Shown here: positions 49,284-57,365 of the stretch, one piece after another | How positions within the stretch are numbered: position 1 is the stretch's first letter | How the letters are laid out: every line of letters starts with the position of its first letter | Assembly: GCF_012034175.1 (NCBI RefSeq) | Contig: NZ_JAATEJ010000030.1 | Span: 1-64,000, forward strand | DNA length: 64,000 bases | Source of the DNA: Actinacidiphila epipremni | GTDB lineage: Bacteria; Actinomycetota; Actinomycetes; Streptomycetales; Streptomycetaceae | Direction: 5' to 3' | The notes under the pieces: generated by a model | What the model saw: only the letters and a program-made list of their open reading frames with translations | Told to the model about the DNA's origin: nothing | Database searches by the model: none | Translations under genes and position numbers: made by a program

Positions 49284-50531
49284 ATGCGTGCAGTGAGCGA
49301 CGACGCGCCCTTGCTGGACGATGTGATGCCGTGGTCCGTGCGCCCGCTGCGGATCGGCCGCGGCTGGCCCATGGCGCCGGACGCCGGCACGCTGCGCGAG
49401 CGCTGGGCGCTGGTGACGGCGGCGGGTGAGGAGCGCGAGCGGGCCGCGCTGCTGCACCCCACCCGGGCGCGGGACCTGCACAGCCGGGTCGGGCAGCTGC
49501 CGGGGCACCGCACGGCGACGACGGCGCTGGCGCGGGAGCACGGCCCGTGCCCGGAGCCGGTGCTGATCGCCCATGGGGCCTACGACCGGCTGTGGCTGAT
49601 ACCGGACCACCGGCTGATCGACGCGGCCCGCCCCGAGCTGTGGCGGGTGCTGGACGGCGAGCAGGTCTTCGTGCTGGAGCAGGCGGATCCGGGCGAGGGC
49701 GGCGAGCCGCCGGTGGCGTTCTCCGCGCTGCTGCCCGACGGCCGCTCCCCCGCGGGCCGGCCCGGACGGATCCGGCCGCTGTTCCGGCAGCCCGGCGGCC
49801 GGGACCCGAACCTCGCGCCGGGGCTGCGGGAGGCGCTGTCGGCGGCGCTGGGCACCGAGGTGGCCGCCCTGGAGGTGGCGGCGTGGATCGCGGCGGCGGC
49901 GCGGGGCGGGCCCGAGGGCTGCCGGGTGCCCCTGCCCACCGACGCGGCGGACTGGCGGGCCGGGGTGGCGCTGGGCGAGCGGCTGCTGTGGCTGCACACC
50001 CGCGGCGCCCGGTGCGCCGACCCGGCCGCGGGCCGCGACCCGGGCGGGCCGCGGCTGCCCGGCGGCAGCCGCCCCTACGTGCGGGCGCCGCTGCCCGCCT
50101 CGCCCGGGCCGGACGAGCTGGAGTACGACCGGGAGGCCCGCGAGCTGCGGATCGGCGCCGGCCGGGTCGCACCGGTCGCCCCCGCGGCGTGGGACCGTAC
50201 GACCGGCGGGGTGCGGGTGCTGGCGGCCTGGTGGGAGCGGCGCACGGCACCGGGCGCGGCCGGCTCGCTGGAGGCGCTGCGCCCGCCGCCGTGGAGCCGG
50301 GCCAGCACCTCCGAACTGCTGGAGCTGATCAGCGTGCTGACGCTGCTGGCCGACCTGGACGCCGAACGGCAGGAGCTGGCCGGGCGGTTGGCGCGGCGGC
50401 CGGACCGTACGCTCACCGTGGCGGCGCTGCGGGCGGCGGGAGTGCTGCCGGTGCCGGCGGCGCGACGCGCCCCCGCGTCCGTACTGGACCACCGGGAAGA
50501 GGGGCCTGACGGGCAGTTCGCGCTGGTGTGA
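49284..50531 (+). CDS. Type ISP restriction/modification-like specificity protein (orphan)
   Basis: 415 residues. Its segments match the C-terminal target-recognition part of type ISP restriction-modification enzymes: YDRLWLIPDHRLIDAARPELWRVL, GLREALSAALG, LGERLLWLHTRGAR, LEYDREARELRIGAGRVAPV, TTGGVRVLAAWWERR and STSELLELISVL. The helicase, nuclease and methyltransferase domains are absent and not encoded nearby. It follows the GntR gene by 14 bp. Databases often label such short Streptomyces proteins type ISP enzymes (from memory), but a stand-alone DNA-binding or other role is equally possible. Confidence 0.78.
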   Translation: MRAVSDDAPLLDDVMPWSVRPLRIGRGWPMAPDAGTLRERWALVTAAGEERERAALLHPTRARDLHSRVGQLPGHRTATTALAREHGPCPEPVLIAHGAYDRLWLIPDHRLIDAARPELWRVLDGEQVFVLEQADPGEGGEPPVAFSALLPDGRSPAGRPGRIRPLFRQPGGRDPNLAPGLREALSAALGTEVAALEVAAWIAAAARGGPEGCRVPLPTDAADWRAGVALGERLLWLHTRGARCADPAAGRDPGGPRLPGGSRPYVRAPLPASPGPDELEYDREARELRIGAGRVAPVAPAAWDRTTGGVRVLAAWWERRTAPGAAGSLEALRPPPWSRASTSELLELISVLTLLADLDAERQELAGRLARRPDRTLTVAALRAAGVLPVPAARRAPASVLDHREEGPDGQFALV

Positions 50532-50589
50532 CGGCTCCCTCTGCTCAGCAAGGCGGGGCGGGGTGACGCGGGCGGGGCCGAGGGAGCCG
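50532..50589. terminator. Long-loop hairpin, possible terminator
   Basis: CGGCTCCCTC (50532-50541) pairs perfectly with GAGGGAGCCG (50580-50589), starting at the base after the upstream stop. The loop is 38 nt and GC-rich. The remaining 140 bp to the next gene show nothing else. Confidence 0.45.
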
Positions 50590-50731
50590 GGTCCGCGCGG
50601 GCCGCCGGCCGGGAGAGGCGGGCGCGCGGAAGCGGCGGGTGGGGACGTACGGCAGCGCCGCGGCGCGGACCGGCGGCGTACCGGAACGGAGCAGAGCGGC
50701 CGTCAGGCGGGAAGCGCCCGGTGACGAGCGC

Positions 50732-50995
50732 TCAGTGGCGGTTGCCGAACAGCGACCTGCGCAGCCGGCGCAGCGGGGCGAACAGCGAGACCCGCGCTCC
50801 GCGGTTGGCCGTGGTGTGGCCGACCGGGCGTGAGGTGAGCTCGCGCATCAGCACGGTCGCCTCCTCGGTCTCGCGCTGCGGTACGGCGGGGCCGGCCAGT
50901 ATCGCCAGATGCCGGTCGAGCCGCGCACTGGACGCACCCGTTCCCGCACTGATGGCAGGCACTCTCGGCCTGCCGTGCATCGCTATCTGTTCCAT
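50732..50995 (-). CDS. Small conserved hypothetical protein
   Basis: 87 residues from ATG 50995 with GGGGAGAG upstream. MEQIAMHGRPRVPAISAGTG start, ETEEATVLMRELTSRPVGH centre and an arginine-rich amphipathic C-terminus (RVSLFAPLRRLRRSLFGNRH). It appears, from memory, to be conserved in streptomycetes next to the divergent DUF5925 AAA ATPase gene. Function unknown; the tail could bind membrane or nucleic acid. The 265-bp divergent space to the ATPase shows no dyad that I can identify. Confidence 0.75.
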   Translation of the reverse strand: MEQIAMHGRPRVPAISAGTGASSARLDRHLAILAGPAVPQRETEEATVLMRELTSRPVGHTTANRGARVSLFAPLRRLRRSLFGNRH

Positions 50996-51260
50996 GACTC
51001 TCCCCACCCTGACGAGGGCACCCGGCCCGGGCAGGCTAAACCCTATCGCCCCGGCGCGTCACCCGTGCATCCCCTGTCCGGCCAGGATGCCCGATTCACC
51101 TTCATTTCAAGGGTGTTGACACGTCGAACGATTGCCTCACACGGTGGCTGATCACGGTACCCGTGACCTGGGCGGGGTGCCGCGGCGGGGTACGGAACGC
51201 ATCCGACGCGACACGTACATACCGAAAAGCGCTGGGCCAAACGAGTGGAAGTGACGGATC

Positions 51261-52445
51261 ATGGGCCCCATGTCCGTGACACCCCGTGAGCCCGGCAGTC
51301 CTACGCCGCCCGTGACCGGAGCAGGCACCCGCGCGGCGCGAGCACGGCGGGACGCCGGACCGACGCCGCCGCAGCGCGCCCTGCCCCTCCAGGTCCACCT
51401 CGACGACAGCGACTCGCCGTCCGATGTCGTCGACGCCCTCTTCCTCGGCCGTTTCACCTCCGGTGAGCAGCCGTACGCGCGCGGCGCCGCGCTGGACACC
51501 GTCAAGCAGGGGCTGACGCTGCTGCCGCCGGATGCCACCGTGCTGCGGCAGGCCCGCGCCAAGGACCGCAGCGCCACGCTCGCCGAGGGCGACGGCTGGA
51601 CGATCCTGGTCTCGCGCTGGAGCCGCGGCGCCGACGTCACCGTCACCGCCGTGCGCGACGACCTGGCCGAACAGGTCCTCGCCTCCGCGGTGGCCGACGC
51701 CGAGGACACGCCGGAGCCAGAACCGGAGAGCGTCACCATGGGCTTCTGGTACGTCTCGCCGCGCCGCGGGCCGCACCGCACCACCCGGCAGATCTCCGCC
51801 GCGTCGTGGGAGGACCTGCGCGGCAACTACACCGCCAAGGTCGCCGAGGCGATGGACGGCCTGATGAAGCTGGGCGTCGACGACATCACCGGCCGCCTGC
51901 TGCTGCTCCACGGCCCGCCCGGCACCGGCAAGACCTCCGCGCTGCGCACGCTGGCACGCTCGTGGCGCGACTGGTGCCAGGTCGACTGCGTCCTGGACCC
52001 CGAGCGGCTGTTCAACGATGTCGGCTACCTGATGGACATCGCGATCGGCGAGGACGACGGGGCGGCGGGCGGCCGTTGGCGGCTGCTGCTCCTGGAGGAC
52101 TGCGACGAGCTGATCCGCGGTCAGGCCAAGCACCAGACCGGCCAGGCGCTGTCCCGGCTGCTCAACCTCACCGACGGCCTGCTCGGCCAGGGCCGCAACG
52201 TGCTGGTCGGCATCACCACCAACGAGGACCTGGAGCGCCTGCACCCCGCGGTGGTCCGCCCCGGCCGCTGCCTGGCCAGGATCGAGGTCGGCGCGCTCAA
52301 CCGCGACGAGGCCGTGGCCTGGCTCGGCACTCCCGAGGGCGTCGGCCGCGACGGCGCGACCCTCGCCGAGCTCTACGCCCTGCGCCGCGGCACCAACACC
52401 GCGCTCACGCCCGCCCCGCAGTCGGCGGACGGCCTGTACCTGTAG
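51261..52445 (+). CDS. AAA-family ATPase with DUF5925 N-terminal domain
   Basis: 394 residues. The N-terminal DUF5925 region (about 40-190, with QVHLDDSDSPSDVVDALFLGRF and FWYVSPRRGPHR) is followed by a classical AAA domain: Walker A HGPPGTGKTS (217-226), Walker B LLLLEDCDE (276-284), sensor ITTNED and arginine-finger-like HPAVVRPGR. Adaptor and substrate unknown. Tail-to-tail overlap of 41 bp with the TetR gene. Confidence 0.9.
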   Translation: MGPMSVTPREPGSPTPPVTGAGTRAARARRDAGPTPPQRALPLQVHLDDSDSPSDVVDALFLGRFTSGEQPYARGAALDTVKQGLTLLPPDATVLRQARAKDRSATLAEGDGWTILVSRWSRGADVTVTAVRDDLAEQVLASAVADAEDTPEPEPESVTMGFWYVSPRRGPHRTTRQISAASWEDLRGNYTAKVAEAMDGLMKLGVDDITGRLLLLHGPPGTGKTSALRTLARSWRDWCQVDCVLDPERLFNDVGYLMDIAIGEDDGAAGGRWRLLLLEDCDELIRGQAKHQTGQALSRLLNLTDGLLGQGRNVLVGITTNEDLERLHPAVVRPGRCLARIEVGALNRDEAVAWLGTPEGVGRDGATLAELYALRRGTNTALTPAPQSADGLYL

Positions 52446-53073
52446 CCGGCCCGGGCCCGGCCGGCCCCGCAGCCCCTGCCGTCGCCGCCGGCCCCGCCGC
52501 CGCCTCCGCCGCCTCCAGCGCGCCGACGTACACGGCGAGCGTGCGCCCGGCGGCCAGGAACGGCTCGGCCGAGCGCATCCCGCGGGCGAGGACGAAGGCC
52601 CCTTCGAGCGCGGCGAGCAGGGCGTGGATGACGGTGTGCGCCTCCTGCTCGGACAGCCCGCGGCCGGCGAGGTAGCGGCTGCCCTCCTCGACCCACACCT
52701 GCATCACCTCCGCGGCGATCTCCCGCAGCTCCGGCTCGACGTCGGCGATCTCGGCGGTCACGACGCCGACGGGGCACATGTTCGCCCAGCCGGTGCTCTC
52801 CATGTCCCGGGCCGCCGCGGCGAACGCCGCCTCGACGCCGGTCGCGAGGTCGGGGTGCGGGTCGAGCAGCAGCGGCAGCAGCTGGATGTACGCGGCCCCG
52901 GTCTGCCGCAGCGCCGCCGCGGCGACCTCGCGCTTTCCGCCCTTGAAGTGGTGGTAGATCGAGCCGGTGGGGGCGCCGGCGGCGCGCGCGAGCTGGTTGA
53001 TGCCCGTCGCGGCATAGCCCTGCCGGCGCAGCAGTTCGGCCATCGCCAGCGCGATGCGCTCGTCGGTCCTCAT
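52405..53073 (-). CDS. TetR/AcrR-family regulator (LmrA/YxaF-like)
   Basis: 222 residues: RIALAMAELLRRQGYAATGINQLARAAGAPTGSIYHHFKGGKREV is the HTH, and GWANMCPVGVVTAEIADVEPELREIA is typical of the LmrA/YxaF C-terminal group. A Gly/Ala/Pro-rich tail of 35 residues lies in the overlap with the AAA gene. No ribosome site, but -10 TAGCAT (53085-53080) is 6 nt before ATG, suggesting a leaderless mRNA. Divergent from an alpha/beta hydrolase, with two interlocked operators between. Confidence 0.9.
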   Translation of the reverse strand: MRTDERIALAMAELLRRQGYAATGINQLARAAGAPTGSIYHHFKGGKREVAAAALRQTGAAYIQLLPLLLDPHPDLATGVEAAFAAAARDMESTGWANMCPVGVVTAEIADVEPELREIAAEVMQVWVEEGSRYLAGRGLSEQEAHTVIHALLAALEGAFVLARGMRSAEPFLAAGRTLAVYVGALEAAEAAAGPAATAGAAGPAGPGPATGTGRPPTAGRA

Positions 53074-53094
53074 GCGCCCATGCTAGTTCTGATG

Positions 53095-53126
53095 CTAGAA
53101 AGGTCTTTCTAGAGAGACCTTTCTAG
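53095..53126. promoter_or_regulatory. Double TetR operator (overlapping CTAGAAAG palindromes)
   Basis: CTAGAAAG-gt-CTTTCTAG (53095-53112) is perfect; CTAGAGAG-ac-CTTTCTAG (53109-53126) has one mismatch. They share CTAG at 53109-53112. Overall CTAGAAAGGTCT and AGACCTTTCTAG form a 12-bp perfect dyad. Such overlapping sites suit cooperative binding of two dimers. Confidence 0.82.
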
Positions 53127-53154
53127 TCGTGCTCGTCTCAACGAGGGGGCAGCC

Positions 53155-53988
53155 ATGGGCCAGATCGAGGTACCGGCCGGGGTCGTCGAGTACGACATGA
53201 CCGGTTCGGGGCCGCCGGTGGTCCTGCTGCACGGGGTGCTGATGGACCACACGGTGTGGGACGAGGTCCTGCCGCTGCTGCCGGACGGGTTCACGTACGT
53301 ACGGCCGGTGCTGCCGCTCGGCGCGCACCGGCGGCCGATGCGGGCGGACGCCGACCTCACGCTGCACGGGCTGACCGGCGTCGTCGCCGACGTCCTGGAC
53401 GCGCTCGGCCTGGAGGACGTGACGCTGGTGCACTCCGACTGGGGCGGCGGGCTGTTCCTGACCGCGCGCGGCCGGGACCGGCGGGTGGCCCGGCAGGTGA
53501 TCCTGCCGTGCGAGGCGTTCGACAACTTCCCGCCCGGGCTGCCCGGCCGGATGCTCACGCTGGCCGCCCGGATGCCCGGCGGCCTGGCGCTCGCCGCCCG
53601 GCAGCTGCGGGTCGGGCCGCTGCGCCGGCTGCCGGTGCTCTTCGGGCGGATGGCCCGCCGCCCGGTGCCGGACGCGCTGGTGCGCCGCTGGACCGAGCCG
53701 CTGCTGGCCGACCGGCTGGTGCGCCGCGACCTGCGGGCGTACTGCACGGGACCGCTGGACAAGGCCGGACTGGTCCGCGACACCGAGGCGTTGAGCTGGT
53801 TCCCCGGGGAGGCGCTGGTGCTGTGGTCGCCGGACAACCGGGTGATGCCGCCCGAGCACGGCCGCCGGCTGGCCCGGCTGCTGCCGGCCGGGCGGTACGC
53901 CGAGGTGCCGGGCGCGTATGTGCTGTCGATGCTGGACGAGCCGCAGGCGGTGGCCCGGGAGATCGGGCGGTTCCTCACCTCGGCGTAG
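53155..53988 (+). CDS. Alpha/beta-fold hydrolase with Asp nucleophile, catalytic His missing
   Basis: 277 residues. HGVLMDHTVWDEVLPLL gives the oxyanion loop and LVHSDWGGG the nucleophile elbow with Asp95, as in haloalkane dehalogenases and epoxide hydrolases. The C-terminal segment PGAYVLSMLDEP aligns with the usual GAGHF..-E.P motif, but the catalytic His position is Val256. It may be an impaired or non-hydrolytic member. GAGGGGG ribosome site. Controlled by the divergent TetR through a double operator. Confidence 0.82.
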   Translation: MGQIEVPAGVVEYDMTGSGPPVVLLHGVLMDHTVWDEVLPLLPDGFTYVRPVLPLGAHRRPMRADADLTLHGLTGVVADVLDALGLEDVTLVHSDWGGGLFLTARGRDRRVARQVILPCEAFDNFPPGLPGRMLTLAARMPGGLALAARQLRVGPLRRLPVLFGRMARRPVPDALVRRWTEPLLADRLVRRDLRAYCTGPLDKAGLVRDTEALSWFPGEALVLWSPDNRVMPPEHGRRLARLLPAGRYAEVPGAYVLSMLDEPQAVAREIGRFLTSA

Positions 53989-54013
53989 AGCGCGGGGGAC
54001 GGTGGGCGCCGGG

Positions 54014-54058
54014 CGCCCGCCCGTGGGACCGCGGAGGGGGCGGCCTCACGGGCGGGCG
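54014..54058. terminator. Hairpin between convergent genes
   Basis: CGCCCGCCCGT (54014-54024) pairs perfectly with 54048-54058, extendable inward by G-C and G-U pairs. It lies between the alpha/beta hydrolase and alpha-galactosidase stops. Confidence 0.55.
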
Positions 54059-54082
54059 ACCGGCGGTTCGGGTGACGGAGCG

Positions 54083-55738
54083 TCAGCCCAGGCGCCACTG
54101 CTGGTTGGCGCCGCCGTTGCACGACCACAGCTCCAGCTTGGTGCCGTTGACGTTGCCCGCGGCGGTGTTGCCGCCGGTGACGTCCAGGCACAGGCCGGAC
54201 TGCGCACCGGTGATGGTGCCGTCGGGGTTGGCGCGCCACTGCTGGTTGGCACCGCCGTTGCAGGTCCACAGCTCGACCGGGGTGCCGGCGCTGGTGGCGC
54301 CGCCGGTGGCGTCCAGGCACTGTGTGCCGCCGTACAGCCGCAGTTCGCCCGCCGCGGTGAGCGTGACCTGCTGGTTGGCGCCGCCGTTGCAGTCCCAGAT
54401 CTCGATCGCGGTGCCGGGCGCGGTCTGGTTGTCGTACGCGTCCAGGCAGCGGTTGGAGGAGGCTCCGACGAGGGGGTGGGTGGTGCCGGTGCTGGTGGTG
54501 GAGCCGGCTGACACGCGGTACATCACGCTGCCGTGGCCGGGGACGGTCGCCGAGATGGCCCCGCCGGTCGTGGTCTTCACGTGCGACCACAGGTTGTCGA
54601 GGGTGTAGGAGGAGGCCGCGGGGAGCCCGGCCGCGGCGGCGGTGGTGGAGATGGTGGCGGGGCCGGAGTTCTCGTTGAACAGCACGACGGCCGCGGCGCC
54701 GCCGGTCAGCGGCTTGGTGAGGACGTCCAGTCCGCCGGAGGCGGAGACCTGCGTCCCCTGCTTGCCGAGCGGGTCCTGGTCGACGGCGATCACGTCCCGG
54801 TTGCCGAGCAGGGACAGCGTCGCCGGGGAGGAGTTGGGCAGGTCGTTGCCGGCGATCAGCGGAGCGGCCATCTCGGCCCACAGGCCGAACTCGCTGCGGT
54901 CCTCGGTGAAGGACATCCCGCCGTTGCCGACTTCGAGCATGTCGGGGTCGTTCCAGCCGCCGGGGCCGGCGTATTTCGCGAGCTGGACGTTGGTGTGGAA
55001 GTTGGACAGCAGCGAGCCGAAGCTGTCGTTGATGTCGCCGGTGGTGCGCCACATGTTCCCGACGCCGGCGCCCCAGGTCCACACGCTGTCCTGGCCCCAC
55101 TCGCACAGGCTGAACAGGATGGAGCGGCCGGTCCTGGCCAGGGCGTCGCGCATGGTGGTGTCGCGGGACTGCGGGGAGGAGCCGTCGCCGTTGCAGTTGT
55201 CGTACTTGAGCAGGTCGACGCCCCAGGAGGCGAAGCTGTCGGCGTCGGTCTGCTCATGGCCGAGGCTGCCGGGGTAGCCGGCACAGGTCTTGGTGCCGGC
55301 GCTCTCGTAGATGCCCAGCTTCAGGCCCTTGCCGTGCACGTACGCGGCGGTGCCGCTGATGCCGTCGGGGAATTTGGCCGGGTCCGGGACGAGGTGGCCG
55401 CCGGAGTCGCGGCTGCCGGCCATCCAGCAGTCGTCGATGTCGACATACGCGTAGCCGGCCGCGGCCAGGCCCGAGGAGACGATGTAGTCCGCGACGGACT
55501 TGACCTTCTGCTCAGTGACGTTGCAGCCGAAGGAGTTCCAGTCGTTCCAGCCCATCGGGGGCGTGGTCGCCAGCCCGTTGGGCAGCGCCTCGGCCTGCTG
55601 GGCCGGCGCCAGCAGCACGAGCGCCGGCGCGGTGACGGCGGCGAGCCCGAGGGCCGTCGCGGCGGCGAGCAGCCGGGACCGCGCACGGGTGCGGGGCGGC
55701 CGGGACGTGCGGACTAAGCGGCGGACACTGATCGGCAT
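54083..55738 (-). CDS. Secreted GH27 alpha-galactosidase with C-terminal ricin-type lectin domain
   Basis: 551 residues. Signal peptide (LLAAATALGLAAVTAPALVLLAP, cleavage near AEA, about residue 51). GH27 catalytic domain: TTPPMGWNDWNSFGCNV, nucleophile Asp180 in LLKYDNC and acid/base Asp235 in WRTTGDI, with the family GPGGWNDPDMLEVGN. Residues about 417-551 form a ricin B/CBM13-like trefoil with CNGGANQQ repeats. Releases alpha-linked galactose from galactomannan or oligosaccharides. AAAGGAG ribosome site; own promoter. Confidence 0.95.
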   Translation of the reverse strand: MPISVRRLVRTSRPPRTRARSRLLAAATALGLAAVTAPALVLLAPAQQAEALPNGLATTPPMGWNDWNSFGCNVTEQKVKSVADYIVSSGLAAAGYAYVDIDDCWMAGSRDSGGHLVPDPAKFPDGISGTAAYVHGKGLKLGIYESAGTKTCAGYPGSLGHEQTDADSFASWGVDLLKYDNCNGDGSSPQSRDTTMRDALARTGRSILFSLCEWGQDSVWTWGAGVGNMWRTTGDINDSFGSLLSNFHTNVQLAKYAGPGGWNDPDMLEVGNGGMSFTEDRSEFGLWAEMAAPLIAGNDLPNSSPATLSLLGNRDVIAVDQDPLGKQGTQVSASGGLDVLTKPLTGGAAAVVLFNENSGPATISTTAAAAGLPAASSYTLDNLWSHVKTTTGGAISATVPGHGSVMYRVSAGSTTSTGTTHPLVGASSNRCLDAYDNQTAPGTAIEIWDCNGGANQQVTLTAAGELRLYGGTQCLDATGGATSAGTPVELWTCNGGANQQWRANPDGTITGAQSGLCLDVTGGNTAAGNVNGTKLELWSCNGGANQQWRLG

Positions 55739-55829
55739 GGGTGTGTGCTCCTTTTTCGGGGCCCGGTGATCGGCTTCGTCTCGTCCGGTACGAGCGCCGA
55801 CCGGAATACCTCCGGCAGGACTGCGCGAC

Positions 55830-55859
55830 AGTGTGGGGTCGTGTTCGAATGAGCGTCAA
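55830..55859 (-). promoter_or_regulatory. Candidate promoter of the alpha-galactosidase gene
   Basis: On the minus strand TTGACG (55859-55854), 18 bp, CACACT (55835-55830), about 95 bp before the start codon. The rest of the 238-bp gap 55739-55976 shows no clear operator. Confidence 0.4.
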
Positions 55860-55976
55860 GACTCGCGGCAGAGAAACAAGTTCCAACGCCGATGGACATC
55901 CTTCGGGTGATCTCCACCGCACGAAGGAACCGATCCGATCAACTTCGCCCGTGGAGCTCTTACCTGCCGGGCGGCC

Positions 55977-56348
55977 TCATTCGCCGTACGCGGCGCGCAG
56001 CGCCTCCTCGACGGCGGCCCGGGAGGCGTCGCGGTCCAGGCCCAGGCGGCGGGCGCGGTCGACGTACGCCGTCGCCGCGGCGGCGACCTCGCGGGCGCGG
56101 GCGTCCGCGGCGGCGACGTAGGTGCCGTGCCGGCCGCGGGTCTCGATCACCCCGTCGGCCTCCAGGGCGCGGTAGGCCTTGGCGACCGTGTTGGCCGCGA
56201 GCCCGGACCGCTCGGCCAGGCCCCGCACGGTGGGCAGCTTGTAGCCGACCGGCAGCCGGCCCGAGCGCGCCTCGTCGGCGATCTGTGCGCGCAACTGCTC
56301 GTACGGGGGGACGGCCGAGCGCGCGTCGATGGTGATCTCCAGCGTCAT
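55977..56348 (-). CDS. GntR-family regulator, YtrA type
   Basis: 123 residues: VPPYEQLRAQIADEARSGRLPVGYKLPTVRGLAERSGLAANTVAKAYRALEADGVIETRGRHGTYV is a winged helix; the remaining 45 residues form only a short helical dimerisation tail, the YtrA subfamily plan. Such regulators usually control ABC transporters, none of which lie next to it. Confidence 0.9.
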   Translation of the reverse strand: MTLEITIDARSAVPPYEQLRAQIADEARSGRLPVGYKLPTVRGLAERSGLAANTVAKAYRALEADGVIETRGRHGTYVAAADARAREVAAAATAYVDRARRLGLDRDASRAAVEEALRAAYGE

Positions 56349-56373
56349 ACCGGGGATCCTGGCACAGCGGGCG

Positions 56374-56820
56374 TCACCAGCTGGGGCGGATGGGGCCGGC
56401 GGGGGCGAGCCGGAGGAGTTCGTCGCGCAGCGCGAGCAGCCGCTCCTCGCCGATCAGCTCCACCCAGGGCCTGACCGCCTCCATCGCGGCCTGCTCGGCC
56501 GCCCGGGTGCAGCGCCGGCCGAGGTCGGTGAGCTCGACCAGCCGGGCGCGGGCGTCGTCGGGGTGCGGGCCGCGCCGGACGTACCCCTTCTTCTCCAGCT
56601 CGTCGACGATCTGGCTGGCCGCCTGGCGGGTGAAGCCGAGGTGCGCGGCGATCTCGGTGACCGTCGCGCCGTCCGGGGCGAGCAGCGAGAAGACGAAGCC
56701 GTGGGTGGGCCGTACGTCGGAGTAGCCGTGGGCGACGACGCCGGTGTGGATGTCCTGGACGAGCGAGCCGGTGGCGGCGAGCAGGCCGGCGGTCAGGCTC
56801 ATGACGTCGGAATTGTTCAC
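56374..56820 (-). CDS. MarR-family regulator
   Basis: 148 residues from GTG 56820; an in-frame ATG is at 56802 and no good ribosome site is seen for either. Winged helix: VTEIAAHLGFTRQAASQIVDELEKKGYVRRGPHPDDARARLVELTDLG. Divergent from the cupin gene across a run of CTTG/CAAG motifs likely to be its operators. Confidence 0.88.
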   Translation of the reverse strand: MNNSDVMSLTAGLLAATGSLVQDIHTGVVAHGYSDVRPTHGFVFSLLAPDGATVTEIAAHLGFTRQAASQIVDELEKKGYVRRGPHPDDARARLVELTDLGRRCTRAAEQAAMEAVRPWVELIGEERLLALRDELLRLAPAGPIRPSW

Positions 56821-56829
56821 CGGATCAGC

Positions 56830-56900
56830 TTGACACAGAGGGCAAGCTGCTTGAATATATAGGAAAGGAACTTGCGCAAGCTTCTTGAGCAAGTCACTTG
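56830..56900 (+). promoter_or_regulatory. MarR/cupin intergenic operator array
   Basis: TTGACA (56830-56835) precedes an AT-rich -10 region (GAATATATA, 56853-56861). Around it are CAAG-ctg-CTTG (56843-56853) and, at a 13-bp period, CTTGCGCAAG (56871-56880, perfect palindrome), CTTGAGCAAG (56884-56893) and a third CTTG (56897-56900). Confidence 0.7.
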
Positions 56901-56971
56901 CCCATCGGGGTGGACTGCCGTGCGCGACGCGCGTCCGCCGTGCGCCCCGATCCGTCTTCCAGGGGGTCGCC

Positions 56972-57346
56972 ATGCCTTTCATCACCGCGGACGAGGCCGT
57001 CGTCCATGAGCTGCACGGGGTCCGCTTCGTGTCGTACGCCGCCTCCGCGCGGGGCAGCGAGGAGCTGTGCGCGTGGCGCGGCGAGCTGCCGCCGGGCAGT
57101 GGCGGGCCGGCCCACACGATCAGCCGTGAGGAGGTCTTCCTCGTCCTGTCCGGCGAGCTGGACCTGACGATCGACGGCACGACACGCCGGCTCTCCCCCG
57201 GGGATGCCGCCGTCGCCCCGGCGGGCGCCACCCTCGCGGTGGCCAACTCGTCGCAGGAGCCCGCCGCGATGTGGGTGACGACGAGCGTGGGCTTGTCCGC
57301 GACGCTGCCCGACGGCTCGCGGATATCCCCGCCGTGGGCGAGCTGA
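56972..57346 (+). CDS. Cupin-domain protein
   Basis: 124 residues, single cupin: GGPAHTISREEVFLVLSGELDLTIDG carries cupin motif 1 with a His and Glu, and SPGDAAVAPAGATLAVAN motif 2, where the usual His is replaced. AGGGGGT ribosome site before ATG 56972. Enzymatic or binding role unknown. Paired with a divergent MarR regulator. Confidence 0.87.
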   Translation: MPFITADEAVVHELHGVRFVSYAASARGSEELCAWRGELPPGSGGPAHTISREEVFLVLSGELDLTIDGTTRRLSPGDAAVAPAGATLAVANSSQEPAAMWVTTSVGLSATLPDGSRISPPWAS

Positions 57347-57365
57347 CCGGCGGGAGCGTAATGCC

